Of a stretch of 64,000 bases of DNA, positions 33,784-42,335 are shown piece by piece. This stretch comes from CAIUGU01 sp965279735 (GTDB taxonomy: Bacteria > Pseudomonadota > Gammaproteobacteria > Steroidobacterales > Steroidobacteraceae): positions 1,798,001 through 1,862,000 of the forward strand of contig OZ257260.1 of NCBI GenBank assembly GCA_965279735.1, read 5' to 3'. Under the pieces are notes generated by a model. The model was not told where the DNA came from. It saw nothing but the letters and a program-made list of their open reading frames with translations, and made no database searches. The position numbers were made by a program, and so were the translations under genes. The number at the start of each line of letters is the position of its first letter. The stretch's first letter is position 1.

Positions 33784-34146
33784 TCAGCGCACGGGACCTT
33801 CGTAGCTGCAGCCGCTCGTGCAGGTTTCGTGAATGACGATGCGTTTGAGCAACGGTAGCGTCGGCTGGAGCTGTTCCCAGATCCACTTCGCCAGGTTCTC
33901 ACTGGTCGGATTGGACAGCCCTTCAATCTCGTTGAGGTAGTGATGATCGAGCCGGTCAAAGAGCGGAACGAACGCTATCTTCAGATCGGCAAAGTCCATC
34001 ACCCAGCCGGTTTGCGGATCGACAGGGCCGCTGACGTGAACTTCGATGCGAAACGAATGGCCATGCAGCCGGGCGCATTTGTGCCCTGCTGGTACATTGG
34101 GCAGCCGGTGAGCCGCCTCGACGTTAAAGATGCGGAAGATGTCCAT
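33784..34146 (-). CDS. queD: 6-carboxy-tetrahydropterin synthase (QueD)
   Basis: 120 residues from ATG 34146, the usual QueD length; the frame is open upstream but that part is low-complexity and unlike the family. Zinc ligands: His in VEAAHRLP and the pair in LHGHS, with the catalytic Cys in HKCARLHGH. The C-terminal HETCTSGCSYEG is also typical. It acts in the cytoplasm, converting dihydroneopterin triphosphate to carboxytetrahydropterin for queuosine synthesis. No other queuosine gene is in the window. It is preceded by a small zinc-ribbon gene of unknown function. Confidence 0.88.
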   Translation of the reverse strand: MDIFRIFNVEAAHRLPNVPAGHKCARLHGHSFRIEVHVSGPVDPQTGWVMDFADLKIAFVPLFDRLDHHYLNEIEGLSNPTSENLAKWIWEQLQPTLPLLKRIVIHETCTSGCSYEGPVR

Positions 34147-34246
34147 CAGGTTATCCGGCTGCCACGCTGCCAGCTTTCGATCTCTCCAAGAATGGAGGAC
34201 CAGCTCTTTAATCAACGAGTTGGCGTGCGTTCTTAAAGCCCGCGCC

Positions 34247-34645
34247 TCAAGCAACCTTGCGCTTGCGCGTAGCGCAGCCGCAGGCGCCGCAGGTGCAGCG
34301 GATGGCACTGCAATCGCTGCACAGGCTGAAGTCGACCGACCCGAAGTGACGACGGCAATGCTCGCAGTACGCTTTCTTTCCCGCAGGCCGTGCCGTGCGA
34401 TAGGTATTGAGAACAACCCGGTGTTTGCGCAGCAGCTCGTCGCCGCACACCGTCATGTCCTTGTAGACGATGTCGCGCCGGAACGTGGTCGCATTCATCG
34501 TGTCGATCTTGAACAGGCGCACCTGTTCCGCAGGCAGGCTCAGCTGCGCAAGCCGGTCGAAGATCACGACGCCAAGCTTGGGATGGAATGAAATCTGGAA
34601 CGGATCGGCGGTCACAACAAGACGCTCACGGCTGACTGCAGGCAA
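34247..34645 (-). CDS. Small protein with C-terminal zinc-ribbon, unknown function
   Basis: Up to 132 residues from a TTG at 34645; a GTG at 34615 is an alternative start. The N-terminal two thirds look like a compact fold (FQISFHPKLGVVIFDRLAQL, IVYKDMTVCGDELLRKHRVV). The C-terminus has paired cysteines AYCEHCRRHFG, LCSDCSAIRC and CGACGC, a probable zinc-binding module, followed by a basic tail. I do not recognise the family. It lies between rlmKL and queD in the same orientation, so a role in RNA modification or binding is possible. It could be a chance frame, but the patterned cysteines argue for a gene. Confidence 0.5.
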   Translation of the reverse strand: MPAVSRERLVVTADPFQISFHPKLGVVIFDRLAQLSLPAEQVRLFKIDTMNATTFRRDIVYKDMTVCGDELLRKHRVVLNTYRTARPAGKKAYCEHCRRHFGSVDFSLCSDCSAIRCTCGACGCATRKRKVA

Positions 34646-34746
34646 TAAATCGGTAACCGTATTCTGGTGCAGCGCAAAACGCTATGCAACCTGAAAAACC
34701 CTGAAAACGTAACGAAAGAAGCATTGCGACCCACCAATACGGCTCG

Positions 34747-36936
34747 TTAACCGGCCGGCTCATGCTTGCGGAGCATGAAGCAGCAGTGAATGCGCGCGTT
34801 ACGCTCGAAATCCTTAGGAATGGTGGCGCGACTCCAGTCTTCGATCGCGAACGCACTCAACCCTTCGCGGTCGATCTTGAACCGTGTGAAGTTGTTTGAA
34901 AAGACAATCGTGCCGCCGGGTGCCAGCAGTCGGCCGACATGGGTCAGCAACTGCACGTGATCGCGCTGCACCTCGAAATCCTCTTCCATGCGCTTCGAAC
35001 GCGAAAACGTAGGAGGATCCACAAAGATCAGCTCGTACTGTCTGCGATCTTCTGCCGCGTCCATCAGCCACTGGAGGCAATCCGCCTGGATGAATTCGTG
35101 GTGCGGTTGCGCGAACCCGTTGATCGAGAGGTTCTTCCGGGCCCAGTCGAGATAGGTCCGTGACATGTCCACCGTGGTGGTCGTTACAGCCTTGCCGCCA
35201 GCGGCATGCACCGTCACCGAACCTGTATAGGCGAAGAGATTCAGGAATCTCTTGCCCGTCGCCAGCTCGCCGATGCGCTGTCGTGTCAGCCGGTGATCGA
35301 GAAACAGGCCGGTGTCGAGGTAGTCGGTGAAGTTGACGAGGAACTCGTAGCGTCCCTCTCGCACCCGATGGAATTCGCTCTGCTCGTCCACCTTTTCGTA
35401 CTGCGTCGCGCCCTTCTGCTGGCGGCGCATGCGCACCTGCATCCGCTCCGCCGGAATACCGAGCGTCTCGGGAATCATGGCCAGGACTTCCCACCGACGT
35501 TGCCGCGCGCCATCGCGATCCACCGTGTCGGGCGCGGCGTATTCCTGCACATACACCCAGCGGTCCGCTGGCTCCGAATGCCCGTAGAGATCAATGGCGA
35601 ACGAGTACTCCGGCATGTCGGCATCGTAGACACGGAAACACGCCACATCAGACCGCCGTGCCCAGGTGCCCAGCGTCTTGAAATTCTTGGCAAGGCGATT
35701 GGCGAACATCTGCGCGCCGGGCCGTTGCCTCGCATCACTCATCTTGTCTTCGGCGGTAGGTCGCGACTCGGGCGTATCGAAGTGTTCAGGCGCTACATCG
35801 AAGCGCAGCAGCCGGCATTCGAGCGTGCCGTTGAACAACGTATGACTGCGACGCGCGTGGATCTGGATCTCACGCGCCAGCGGAGGATTGCCCGTGAAGA
35901 CGCACGCCTTCCAGCCGACAAAATGTTCCCGCAACTTCGCACCGAGCAGGGAATAGAGTCCCCGCAATGCTTCGACATCGCCAATGCGTTCGCCGTACGG
36001 CGGATTCGTGGCGACCAGACCCGGCACTTCGGCTTCGCGGGTGAGGTCGCCGAGTGCACGGCGTTCGATATGGATCACTCCATTGAGCCCGGCACGCGAC
36101 ACATTCTCAAGCGCGGCACGAACGGCCTGGGGCTCGTGGTCGTACCCTCGCAAAACCTGTCCCGCCTGGGCAGTCGCGCCGCGCAAACGTCTCTCTTCGA
36201 CTTCTCCGAGCAGCGTCTGCCACAACGAAGGATCATGTCCCTTCCAGCGCAGGAATCCGAAGTACTCACGGGCGCCGCAGGGAGCGATGTCGAGTGCCAT
36301 CAATGCGGCCTCGATCACCAGTGTCCCGGAACCGCAGAGCGGATCGACAAAACCTCCCTGGGTACGGGCAATGGCTGGCCAACCCGAGCGCAGCAGGATG
36401 GCCGCCGCCAGGTTTTCCTTCAGCGGGGCCGCCACACCGCGTGCGCGATAGCCGCGGCGATGCAGGCTTTCACCGGACAGATCGATGGAAAGCGTGGCGC
36501 GATCGCGATGAAGATGCACGTTAATGCGGACATCGGGACGCTCTACATCGACGGACGGCCGCTCACCGCATTGCTCCCGGAACTGGTCGACGATGGCGTC
36601 CTTGGTCTTGAGCGCACCGAACTGCGTATGCGTGATGCCGGTGGAAGCGCCGCCGAAATCGATGGCAAACGTGCCCGAGACATCAAAGTGACTTGACCAG
36701 TCGATGGTTCGCACACCGTCATACAGCGCCTGCGCGGTTGCGGCATCCACTTCGCCGATCGGCATGAGTACCCGATTGGCAGTACGCGACCATGCGCAGG
36801 TTCGATACGCAGTTTCGAGCGTGCCCTCGAAATACACGCCGGTCTTGATCTCGCGGGTGGCCGTCGCGCCGAAATCCTTGAGTTCGGTGGCCAGCAGATC
36901 CGCAATGCCCGGAGGACAGGTAGCAAAAAAGCGCAT
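34747..36936 (-). CDS. rlmL: 23S rRNA methyltransferase RlmKL (bifunctional)
   Basis: 729 residues, near the E. coli length (702). An N-terminal THUMP-type domain (about 1-155) precedes the RlmL domain with FVDPLCGSGTLVIEAAL and the catalytic motif ATNPPYGER. The C-terminal RlmK domain has FLNLFAYTGSVTVHAA and FVDPPTFSRSKRM. In E. coli the N-terminal half makes m2G2445 and the C-terminal half m7G2069 in 23S rRNA. It lies 84 bp after aguB. No truncation is seen. Confidence 0.93.
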   Translation of the reverse strand: MRFFATCPPGIADLLATELKDFGATATREIKTGVYFEGTLETAYRTCAWSRTANRVLMPIGEVDAATAQALYDGVRTIDWSSHFDVSGTFAIDFGGASTGITHTQFGALKTKDAIVDQFREQCGERPSVDVERPDVRINVHLHRDRATLSIDLSGESLHRRGYRARGVAAPLKENLAAAILLRSGWPAIARTQGGFVDPLCGSGTLVIEAALMALDIAPCGAREYFGFLRWKGHDPSLWQTLLGEVEERRLRGATAQAGQVLRGYDHEPQAVRAALENVSRAGLNGVIHIERRALGDLTREAEVPGLVATNPPYGERIGDVEALRGLYSLLGAKLREHFVGWKACVFTGNPPLAREIQIHARRSHTLFNGTLECRLLRFDVAPEHFDTPESRPTAEDKMSDARQRPGAQMFANRLAKNFKTLGTWARRSDVACFRVYDADMPEYSFAIDLYGHSEPADRWVYVQEYAAPDTVDRDGARQRRWEVLAMIPETLGIPAERMQVRMRRQQKGATQYEKVDEQSEFHRVREGRYEFLVNFTDYLDTGLFLDHRLTRQRIGELATGKRFLNLFAYTGSVTVHAAGGKAVTTTTVDMSRTYLDWARKNLSINGFAQPHHEFIQADCLQWLMDAAEDRRQYELIFVDPPTFSRSKRMEEDFEVQRDHVQLLTHVGRLLAPGGTIVFSNNFTRFKIDREGLSAFAIEDWSRATIPKDFERNARIHCCFMLRKHEPAG

Positions 36937-37020
36937 GAAGAATCAGCCAGGAGATGAAGGAGTGGAAGCGGTCGCGAATCGGCTGACGCGGCGCCAGCAT
37001 TCCTGAATCGACGCTATGGA

Positions 37021-37887
37021 TCAGGCATTGCCATCGAGCGTCAGCAGCGGCCCATAGAGTTCCGGCCGGCGGTCGCGGAACACCCCCCACGAGCGCCGGT
37101 ATTCGTTGATCGCATCGAGATCGAAAGTCGCCGTCAGCATCGATTCACTGGAGCGATCCGCCTGGGCCAGCAAGGCACCGGTGTGATCCGTGATGAACGA
37201 GGACCCGTAGTAGGTCACGCTCCACTTGCCGCCCTGCTCCGTGCCGATGCGGTTCGAAGCGATCAGCGGCATGATGTTCGCAGCCGCATGTCCCTGCATC
37301 GTCCGCTGCCAGTGATCGCGCGAATCAATGGAGGGATCCTGCGGCTCCGCGCCAATGGCCGTTGGATATAGAAGGATCTCGGCTCCCATGAGCGCCATGG
37401 CACGCGCGGACTCCGGAAACCACTGGTCCCAGCAGATGCCGACGCCCAGCCGCCCGAACTTCGTGGGCCAAACCCGGAACCCCGTATCGCCCGGCGAGAA
37501 ATAGAACTTCTCGTGATAGCCCGGGCTTTCCGGAATGTGCGCCTTGCGATAGATGCCAAGGAACTCGCCGCCAGCATCGATCATCGCCACGCTGTTGTAA
37601 TAAGCTTGGCCACTGCGTTCAAACACACTGACGGGCAGGACCACATCGAGCTCTCTGGCGAGCGATGTGAATCTCCTGACCGCGGGATTTTCTGCGACCG
37701 GCAATGCAAGATCGAAATAGCGGGTGTCGTGCTCGATGCAGAAGTAAGGGGTTTCGAAGAGCTCCTGGATCAGGATGACGTTCGCACCCTGCGCCGCCGC
37801 GCGACGCACGAGCGCTTCCGCCGCGTCCAGATTGCTCCGGCGATCGTTTGAACAGGCGAATTGCGTGACAGCAACCGTGACTTTCAT
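37021..37887 (-). CDS. aguB: N-carbamoylputrescine amidase
   Basis: 288 residues, close to the usual 290-300. Nitrilase-superfamily triad: Glu in LIQELFETPYF, Lys in YRKAHIPESPGYHEKFYF, and Cys in LGVGICWDQWFPE near residue 157. The PGYHEKFYFSPGD and YFCIEH segments are typical of AguB. It hydrolyses N-carbamoylputrescine to putrescine, carbon dioxide and ammonia, the step after agmatine deiminase. Its ATG overlaps the stop of the upstream aldehyde dehydrogenase (TGATG), tying putrescine production and breakdown into one transcript. Confidence 0.9.
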   Translation of the reverse strand: MKVTVAVTQFACSNDRRSNLDAAEALVRRAAAQGANVILIQELFETPYFCIEHDTRYFDLALPVAENPAVRRFTSLARELDVVLPVSVFERSGQAYYNSVAMIDAGGEFLGIYRKAHIPESPGYHEKFYFSPGDTGFRVWPTKFGRLGVGICWDQWFPESARAMALMGAEILLYPTAIGAEPQDPSIDSRDHWQRTMQGHAAANIMPLIASNRIGTEQGGKWSVTYYGSSFITDHTGALLAQADRSSESMLTATFDLDAINEYRRSWGVFRDRRPELYGPLLTLDGNA

Positions 37888-39383
37888 CAGCTTAAGTCCA
37901 CCCAGGTTGTCTTGAGTTCGGTGTACTTGTCGAAGGCATGCAGTGATTTGTCTCGTCCGGTTCCGGATTGCTTGAAGCCACCGAAGGGCACGGTGATGTC
38001 GTCGGCGTCATAGCAGTTTACATAGACCACGCCTGCGCGCAGCGACCGCGCCACACGATGGGCCGTGGTGATGTCCCGGGACCATACTGCTGCAGCGAGA
38101 CCATAGATCACATCGTTGCCCAGCCGGATCGCATCGGCCGCGTCCTTGAATGTCAGCGTCGCCAGCACGGGTCCGAAGATTTCCTCACGGGCGATCTTCA
38201 TGGATCCCGCGACCTGGTCGAAAACCGTGGGCTGCACGTAGTAGCCGCCCGACTCCTGCCGCACTCGTGCCCCGCCGAGACGCACCGTCGCACCTTCGCT
38301 ACGACCCGTCTCGATGTAGCCGAGGACACGCTCCATCTGCACGTCATCGACGATGGCGCCGAGCGTTGTCGCCTGATCGAGGGGATCGCCGGGTTGCAGG
38401 CTGGCCGAAATCGCCAACACCTTTTCCAGCAACTCGTCCTTGATCGATTCCTGTACCAGCAGCCGCGAACCCGCGGAGCACATCTCGCCCTGGTTGAAGA
38501 AAATGGCGGAAGCAGCAGCCCGCGCCGCGCGATCGAGATCCGGTGCATCGGCCATGACGATGTTTGGCGACTTGCCGCCGCATTCAAGCCACACGCGTTT
38601 CATGTTCGACTGCCCGGCATATTCGAGCATCCGCTTGCCAGTGACCGTTGAGCCAGTAAACGCGATGCAATCGACGTCGTTGTGCAACGCCAGCGCCTTG
38701 CCCGCCGGATCGCCAAACCCCGGCACGACATTCAATACGCCCGCAGGCAACCCCGCCTCAACGCCAAGCTCCGCAATCCGGATGGCAGTGAGCGGAGATT
38801 TTTCAGAAGGCTTCAGTACTACCGAGTTACCTGCCGCCAGCGCGGGACCCAGCTTCCAGGCAGCCATGATCAACGGGAAATTCCAGGGCACGATCGCACC
38901 CACCACACCGATCGGCTCCCGCGTGATCATCGCCAAAGCCTTGGGACCGGTCGGAGCAATTTCATCGTACAGCTTGTCGATCGCCTCTCCGTACCACGCG
39001 ATGCAACGCGCTGCCGCTGGAATATCGACGCTCAGGCTGTCCGCAATCGGCTTGCCGACGTCGAGCGTTTCAAGCAGGGCCAGTTCCTCGGTGTGCTTGC
39101 GGATCAGCTCCGCAAACCTGATGAGGACGCGCTTGCGCACCGCAGGTGGAAGCTGCGACCAGGTGCCGCTCTCGAATGCCTTTCGAGCAGAAGCCACCGC
39201 AGCATCGATGTCGATGGCCTGCGCCGAGACAACCTGTCCCAGCACGCGACCATCGATTGGACTCACGCACTCGAACGTTTCGCCGCCCAGCGCATTCACG
39301 TAGCGCCCGTCGATGAAGGCCTGCGTCCGGATGGAGAGCTGCTTCGCGCGGGCGTGCCAATCAGGAGATGCAGTGGAAGACAT
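37887..39383 (-). CDS. Aldehyde dehydrogenase, PuuC-like
   Basis: 498 residues, as for PuuC (495). The N-terminus TQAFIDGRYVNALGGETFECVSPIDGRVL, GAIVPWNFPL, the Rossmann FTGSTVTGKRML, the general base Glu in ECGGKSPN, the nucleophile Cys in NQGEMCSAG, and PFGGFKQSGTGRDKSLHAFDKYTELK at the C-terminus match the PuuC/AldH group. It would oxidise 4-aminobutanal or its gamma-glutamyl derivative to GABA. It sits 25 bp downstream of puuR and overlaps aguB. No puuA gene is present, so the free-aldehyde route through the divergent aminotransferase is favoured. Confidence 0.82.
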   Translation of the reverse strand: MSSTASPDWHARAKQLSIRTQAFIDGRYVNALGGETFECVSPIDGRVLGQVVSAQAIDIDAAVASARKAFESGTWSQLPPAVRKRVLIRFAELIRKHTEELALLETLDVGKPIADSLSVDIPAAARCIAWYGEAIDKLYDEIAPTGPKALAMITREPIGVVGAIVPWNFPLIMAAWKLGPALAAGNSVVLKPSEKSPLTAIRIAELGVEAGLPAGVLNVVPGFGDPAGKALALHNDVDCIAFTGSTVTGKRMLEYAGQSNMKRVWLECGGKSPNIVMADAPDLDRAARAAASAIFFNQGEMCSAGSRLLVQESIKDELLEKVLAISASLQPGDPLDQATTLGAIVDDVQMERVLGYIETGRSEGATVRLGGARVRQESGGYYVQPTVFDQVAGSMKIAREEIFGPVLATLTFKDAADAIRLGNDVIYGLAAAVWSRDITTAHRVARSLRAGVVYVNCYDADDITVPFGGFKQSGTGRDKSLHAFDKYTELKTTWVDLS

Positions 39384-39408
39384 GATGATTGGGCGTAACC
39401 GGATGAAA

Positions 39409-39957
39409 CTAGAACGTGGGGGGAGTGCAGGCGCTGACGATTTCGCAGGTTTGCGCGCTTAAGTTTCGGAAGCGGTGCGGAGTGCTGCTCGCAAAATAGT
39501 AGGCGTCGCCGGGTCCGAGGATACGCGACTGGCTGCCAATGGTGAGTTCGATCTCGCCCTGACAGACGATGCCGCCCTCTTCGCCCCGGTGGCTCAGCAT
39601 GTCCTCGCCGGTATCGGCGCCCGGGGCATACCTTTCATGGAGGATGGACATCGTACGATTCGGACGCCTCGCGGCCACGAGCTTGAGCGAGACCTCACCG
39701 CTGCCGAGGTCGCTCAACTCTTCCTTGGGGAAGAACACCTCGGGCTCGGCAACCATTTCGAGCGTAAAGAAGTCCGCAAGCGACATCGGAATCCCGTCCA
39801 GCACCTTCTTGAGGGAACTCACCGAAGGGCTGACGCGGTTCTGTTCGATGAGGGAGATGAGGCCATTCGTCACGCCGGCCCGCTTCGCGAGTTCGCGCTG
39901 CGACAGGCCATTCAGGGTACGCACCGCCTTGAGATGGACACCTACATCAATGGACAC
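39409..39957 (-). CDS. puuR: PuuR-like HTH/cupin repressor
   Basis: 182 residues, matching PuuR (185). The N-terminal XRE-type helix-turn-helix covers about 8-62 (LNGLSQRELAKRAGVTNG, LISLIEQNRVSPSVSSLKKV). The C-terminal cupin at about 110-178 (GEEGGIVCQGEIELTI, LGPGDAYYFASSTPHRFRN) is the effector pocket. In E. coli PuuR represses putrescine catabolism and putrescine relieves it. Here the gene is first of puuR-aldehyde dehydrogenase-aguB and divergent from an omega-aminotransferase, with a PuuR-box-like sequence in its promoter. Confidence 0.85.
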   Translation of the reverse strand: MSIDVGVHLKAVRTLNGLSQRELAKRAGVTNGLISLIEQNRVSPSVSSLKKVLDGIPMSLADFFTLEMVAEPEVFFPKEELSDLGSGEVSLKLVAARRPNRTMSILHERYAPGADTGEDMLSHRGEEGGIVCQGEIELTIGSQSRILGPGDAYYFASSTPHRFRNLSAQTCEIVSACTPPTF

Positions 39958-39993
39958 CCGGCACTCCTCGACATCCGACCAGCTCGTTCTGCG

Positions 39994-40008
39994 CGTTGAT
40001 TATATTAG
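39994..40008 (-). promoter_or_regulatory. PuuR-box-like operator overlapping the puuR -10
   Basis: The minus-strand sequence CTAATATAATCAACG matches the E. coli PuuR site AAAATATAATGAACA at 11 of 15 positions, including an unbroken AATATAAT. It also contains a consensus TATAAT -10 for puuR, so repressor binding would block puuR transcription directly. The adjacent -35 is weak. The E. coli consensus is from memory of published work. Confidence 0.5.
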
Positions 40009-40058
40009 ACGCGCCCTGCCCTGTGCATCGCGATTTTCTGGCGTCAGAGGCCGAACAT

Positions 40059-40087
40059 TTGAGCGACGTGTTGAATTTACTTATCAT
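40059..40087 (+). promoter_or_regulatory. Candidate promoter of the omega-aminotransferase gene
   Basis: TTGAGC and TATCAT are separated by 17 nt, and the -10 ends 38 nt upstream of the ATG at 40126. The PuuR-like box lies about 50 bp upstream of the -35. Confidence 0.45.
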
Positions 40088-40125
40088 CGGCCGACCCTTT
40101 GGCCGCCCGCCCACCGAGATCAACC

Positions 40126-41451
40126 ATGTCAGCCACCGACTCCCCCGCTCGCCAGGGCCTCGAAGCCTTCTGGATGCCTTTTACGGCAAACCGCCAGTTC
40201 AAGGACGCGCCGCGACTGCTCGCGCGGGCCGAAGGCATGCATTACTGGACTCCCGAAGGGCGTCAGATCCTGGATGGCACTGCCGGGCTCTGGTGCGTGA
40301 ATGCAGGCCACGGGCGCAAGGCGATTACTGATGCCGTCACCCGCCAGATCAGCACGATGGACTTTGCCCCCACTTTCCAGATGGGCCATCCGATCGCCTT
40401 CGAATTTGCCAGCAAGCTCATCGAGAACACGCCCGGCGATCTCGATCATGTGTTCTTCACCAACTCGGGCTCAGAGGCCGTCGACACCGCACTCAAGATT
40501 GCGATCGCCTATCACCGGGTGCGCGGTGAAGGGACACGGCAACGACTGATCGGCCGCGAGAAGGGTTACCACGGCGTGGGCTTCGGCGGCATTTCCGTCG
40601 GCGGCATGGTGAACAACCGCAAATTTTTCGGCGGCATGCTGACGGGCGTTGACCATCTGCCCCACACCCTTGACCTTGCACACAACGCATTCACGAAGGG
40701 CCTGCCCGAATGGGGCACGCATCTCGCAGACGAACTCGAAAGGATCGTGCAGTTGCATGATGCATCGACCATCGCAGCCGTCATCGTTGAACCAGTTTCC
40801 GGTTCCGCCGGTGTGGTCCTGCCCCCGAAGGGCTATCTGAAAAGACTCCGCGAAATCTGCGACAAGTACGGCATCCTGCTGATCTTCGATGAAGTAATCA
40901 CCGGCTTCGGGCGCCTGGGAACACCGTTCGGCGCCCAGTACTTCGATGTGATGCCCGACATGATCACTGCGGCGAAGGGGCTGACGAACGGTGCCATTCC
41001 GATGGGCGTCGTCTTCGCGCGCAAACATGTCCATGACGCGTTCATGTCAGGCCCTGAAAATGCGATCGAACTCTTCCACGGCTATACGTATTCGGGACAT
41101 CCGGTCGCGTGTGCCGCCGGCCTCGCTACGCAACAGATCTACAAGGAAGAAGGCCTCCTGACGCGAGCGGCGGAAATGGCATCGTACTGGCAGGAAGGCG
41201 CGCATTCCCTGAAGGGACTGCCGCATGTCATCGATGTCCGCAATCTGGGACTGATCGCCGGTATCGAACTCGAGGCAGTCGCGGGCAAACCAGGGTCTCG
41301 CGGCTTTGCCGCTTTCAAGGCGGCCTTCGAGCGGGGCCTGCTGGTCCGCGTGACCGGGGACATCATCGCCCTGTCGCCGCCGCTCATCATCGAGAAAACC
41401 CACGTCGATCAGATCTTCGGGATGCTCGCGGAAATCCTCAAGAGCAACTGA
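40126..41451 (+). CDS. Omega-aminotransferase (putrescine/beta-alanine:pyruvate type, SpuC-like)
   Basis: 441 residues from ATG 40126; the frame is open nine codons upstream. Class III aminotransferase features: FWMPFTANRQFKDAPR and GLWCVNAGHGRKAI at the N-terminus, FTNSGSEAVDTALK, the Asp of LIFDEVITGFGRLG, and PLP lysine near 284 in TAAKGLTNGAIPMG. The N-terminus fits beta-alanine/omega-amino acid:pyruvate aminotransferases, a group that includes putrescine:pyruvate enzymes. Divergence from puuR and the PuuC-like dehydrogenase suggests putrescine as substrate; beta-alanine remains possible. Confidence 0.83.
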   Translation: MSATDSPARQGLEAFWMPFTANRQFKDAPRLLARAEGMHYWTPEGRQILDGTAGLWCVNAGHGRKAITDAVTRQISTMDFAPTFQMGHPIAFEFASKLIENTPGDLDHVFFTNSGSEAVDTALKIAIAYHRVRGEGTRQRLIGREKGYHGVGFGGISVGGMVNNRKFFGGMLTGVDHLPHTLDLAHNAFTKGLPEWGTHLADELERIVQLHDASTIAAVIVEPVSGSAGVVLPPKGYLKRLREICDKYGILLIFDEVITGFGRLGTPFGAQYFDVMPDMITAAKGLTNGAIPMGVVFARKHVHDAFMSGPENAIELFHGYTYSGHPVACAAGLATQQIYKEEGLLTRAAEMASYWQEGAHSLKGLPHVIDVRNLGLIAGIELEAVAGKPGSRGFAAFKAAFERGLLVRVTGDIIALSPPLIIEKTHVDQIFGMLAEILKSN

Positions 41452-41455
41452 TCAA

Positions 41456-41541
41456 CCTCACCCGCTCCGCTTCCCTCTCCTGTAAGGAGAGAGGGTACTA
41501 ACCTCTCCCTTAGGGAGAGGTCGCGCGGCGCGCGGGTGAGG
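41456..41541. repeat. Nested palindromic intergenic repeat
   Basis: An outer inverted pair, CCTCACCCG and CGGGTGAGG, encloses two smaller hairpins: CTCTCC-5 nt-GGAGAG and ACCTCTCCC-TTA-GGGAGAGGT (perfect 9 bp stem). The element fills most of the gap between two convergent genes. This pattern resembles dispersed extragenic palindromic units of Proteobacteria. Only one copy is in the window. Confidence 0.65.
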
Positions 41542-41583
41542 GTAGAAAAGAAAAAGCCCCGGACCGCTTGCGCGATCCGGGGC
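41541..41583 (-). terminator. Rho-independent terminator of the TorF-type gene
   Basis: On the minus strand an 8 bp stem GCCCCGGA/TCCGGGGC with a 12 nt loop is followed by TTTTTCTTTT. It lies 42 bp after the stop of the porin-like gene. It also faces the convergent aminotransferase gene, but the T-tract is only on the minus side. Confidence 0.8.
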
Positions 41584-41624
41584 CTTGTCAGTCTCAAGCT
41601 TGAAGCTTCAGATGACCTTGGCGA

Positions 41625-42335
41625 TCACTTCCAGGGCAGCGCGGTCGCAACCGAGAGAATGACGCGATCGTCCGACCCTGCATCGCCGAAATCAGCGGTC
41701 ACCCACTTGATGCCGAGCGTCAGGTTGCTGGCCGAGTAGCTCACGCCAACAGCGTAGTCCTGGTAGTTGTCATCGGAGCCGGGGCCGGGGCCGCCGAAGT
41801 AATACTCTTCGATGCCGTCGCCAGAGCTGTAACCCGCATGCAGGCCGACGGTCACGGGACCGGCAGGAATGCCGAGGTCGCCGTACACGTAGTACGCGCT
41901 CTCGTCGCTGGTGCCGCCGTAGTTGTCGCTGAAATACAGGCCGCCGCTGACGATGCTGTAGCTCAGCTTGCCGTAGATTTCGGCGAAGTCGAGGCCGTTC
42001 GCACCGGGATAAGCGTAGTAGTTCAGGCCGACATCCCAGCCCAGGCCGCCTTCGGTCGCGCCACGGAAGCCCGTGTACACGTCGATTTCGGTCTGTGCAG
42101 AACCCAGGCCGTCGTCATCCACGAAGTCATCAATGCTGCTTCCCCAGGTGCCGATGTACCAGCCGCCTGCCGAAGCGTAGTCGAGGGACAACTGCAGGGC
42201 CGGATCACCGCCGCTCTGCGAGACGCCGCGGAAATCGTAATCGGTAACGATCGTCGCAGTGCCGGTGACGTCAGCTTGGGCGATGCCAGCCATCGTCATC
42301 AAGCCAGCCGCCGCAAGGATCTTCACGTTTCTCAT
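41625..42335 (-). CDS. TorF-family putative porin
   Basis: 236 residues. Signal peptide 1-21 (AGIAQA cleavage). The mature start VTGTATIVTDYDFRGVSQSGGDPALQLSLDYA is diagnostic of the TIGR02001/TorF family. The rest alternates aromatic and glycine-rich strands and ends VATALPWK. Members are predicted outer-membrane porins. AAGGGG lies 5 nt before the ATG. It is a single-gene unit with its own terminator. Placement next to polyamine catabolic genes may be coincidental. Confidence 0.82.
   Translation of the reverse strand: MRNVKILAAAGLMTMAGIAQADVTGTATIVTDYDFRGVSQSGGDPALQLSLDYASAGGWYIGTWGSSIDDFVDDDGLGSAQTEIDVYTGFRGATEGGLGWDVGLNYYAYPGANGLDFAEIYGKLSYSIVSGGLYFSDNYGGTSDESAYYVYGDLGIPAGPVTVGLHAGYSSGDGIEEYYFGGPGPGSDDNYQDYAVGVSYSASNLTLGIKWVTADFGDAGSDDRVILSVATALPWK

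Noticed and set aside
35206..36696. Long rightward frame antisense to rlmKL
   Set aside because: RlmKL has clear THUMP and methyltransferase motifs; the antisense frame is a GC-rich shadow.
37887..39383. Betaine or generic aldehyde dehydrogenase
   Set aside because: Sequence alone cannot exclude it, but coupling to puuR and aguB makes a PuuC-type role better supported.
41456..41541. Possible CRISPR repeats
   Set aside because: The repeats are inverted and of different lengths with no regular spacers or cas genes; it is a palindromic unit.
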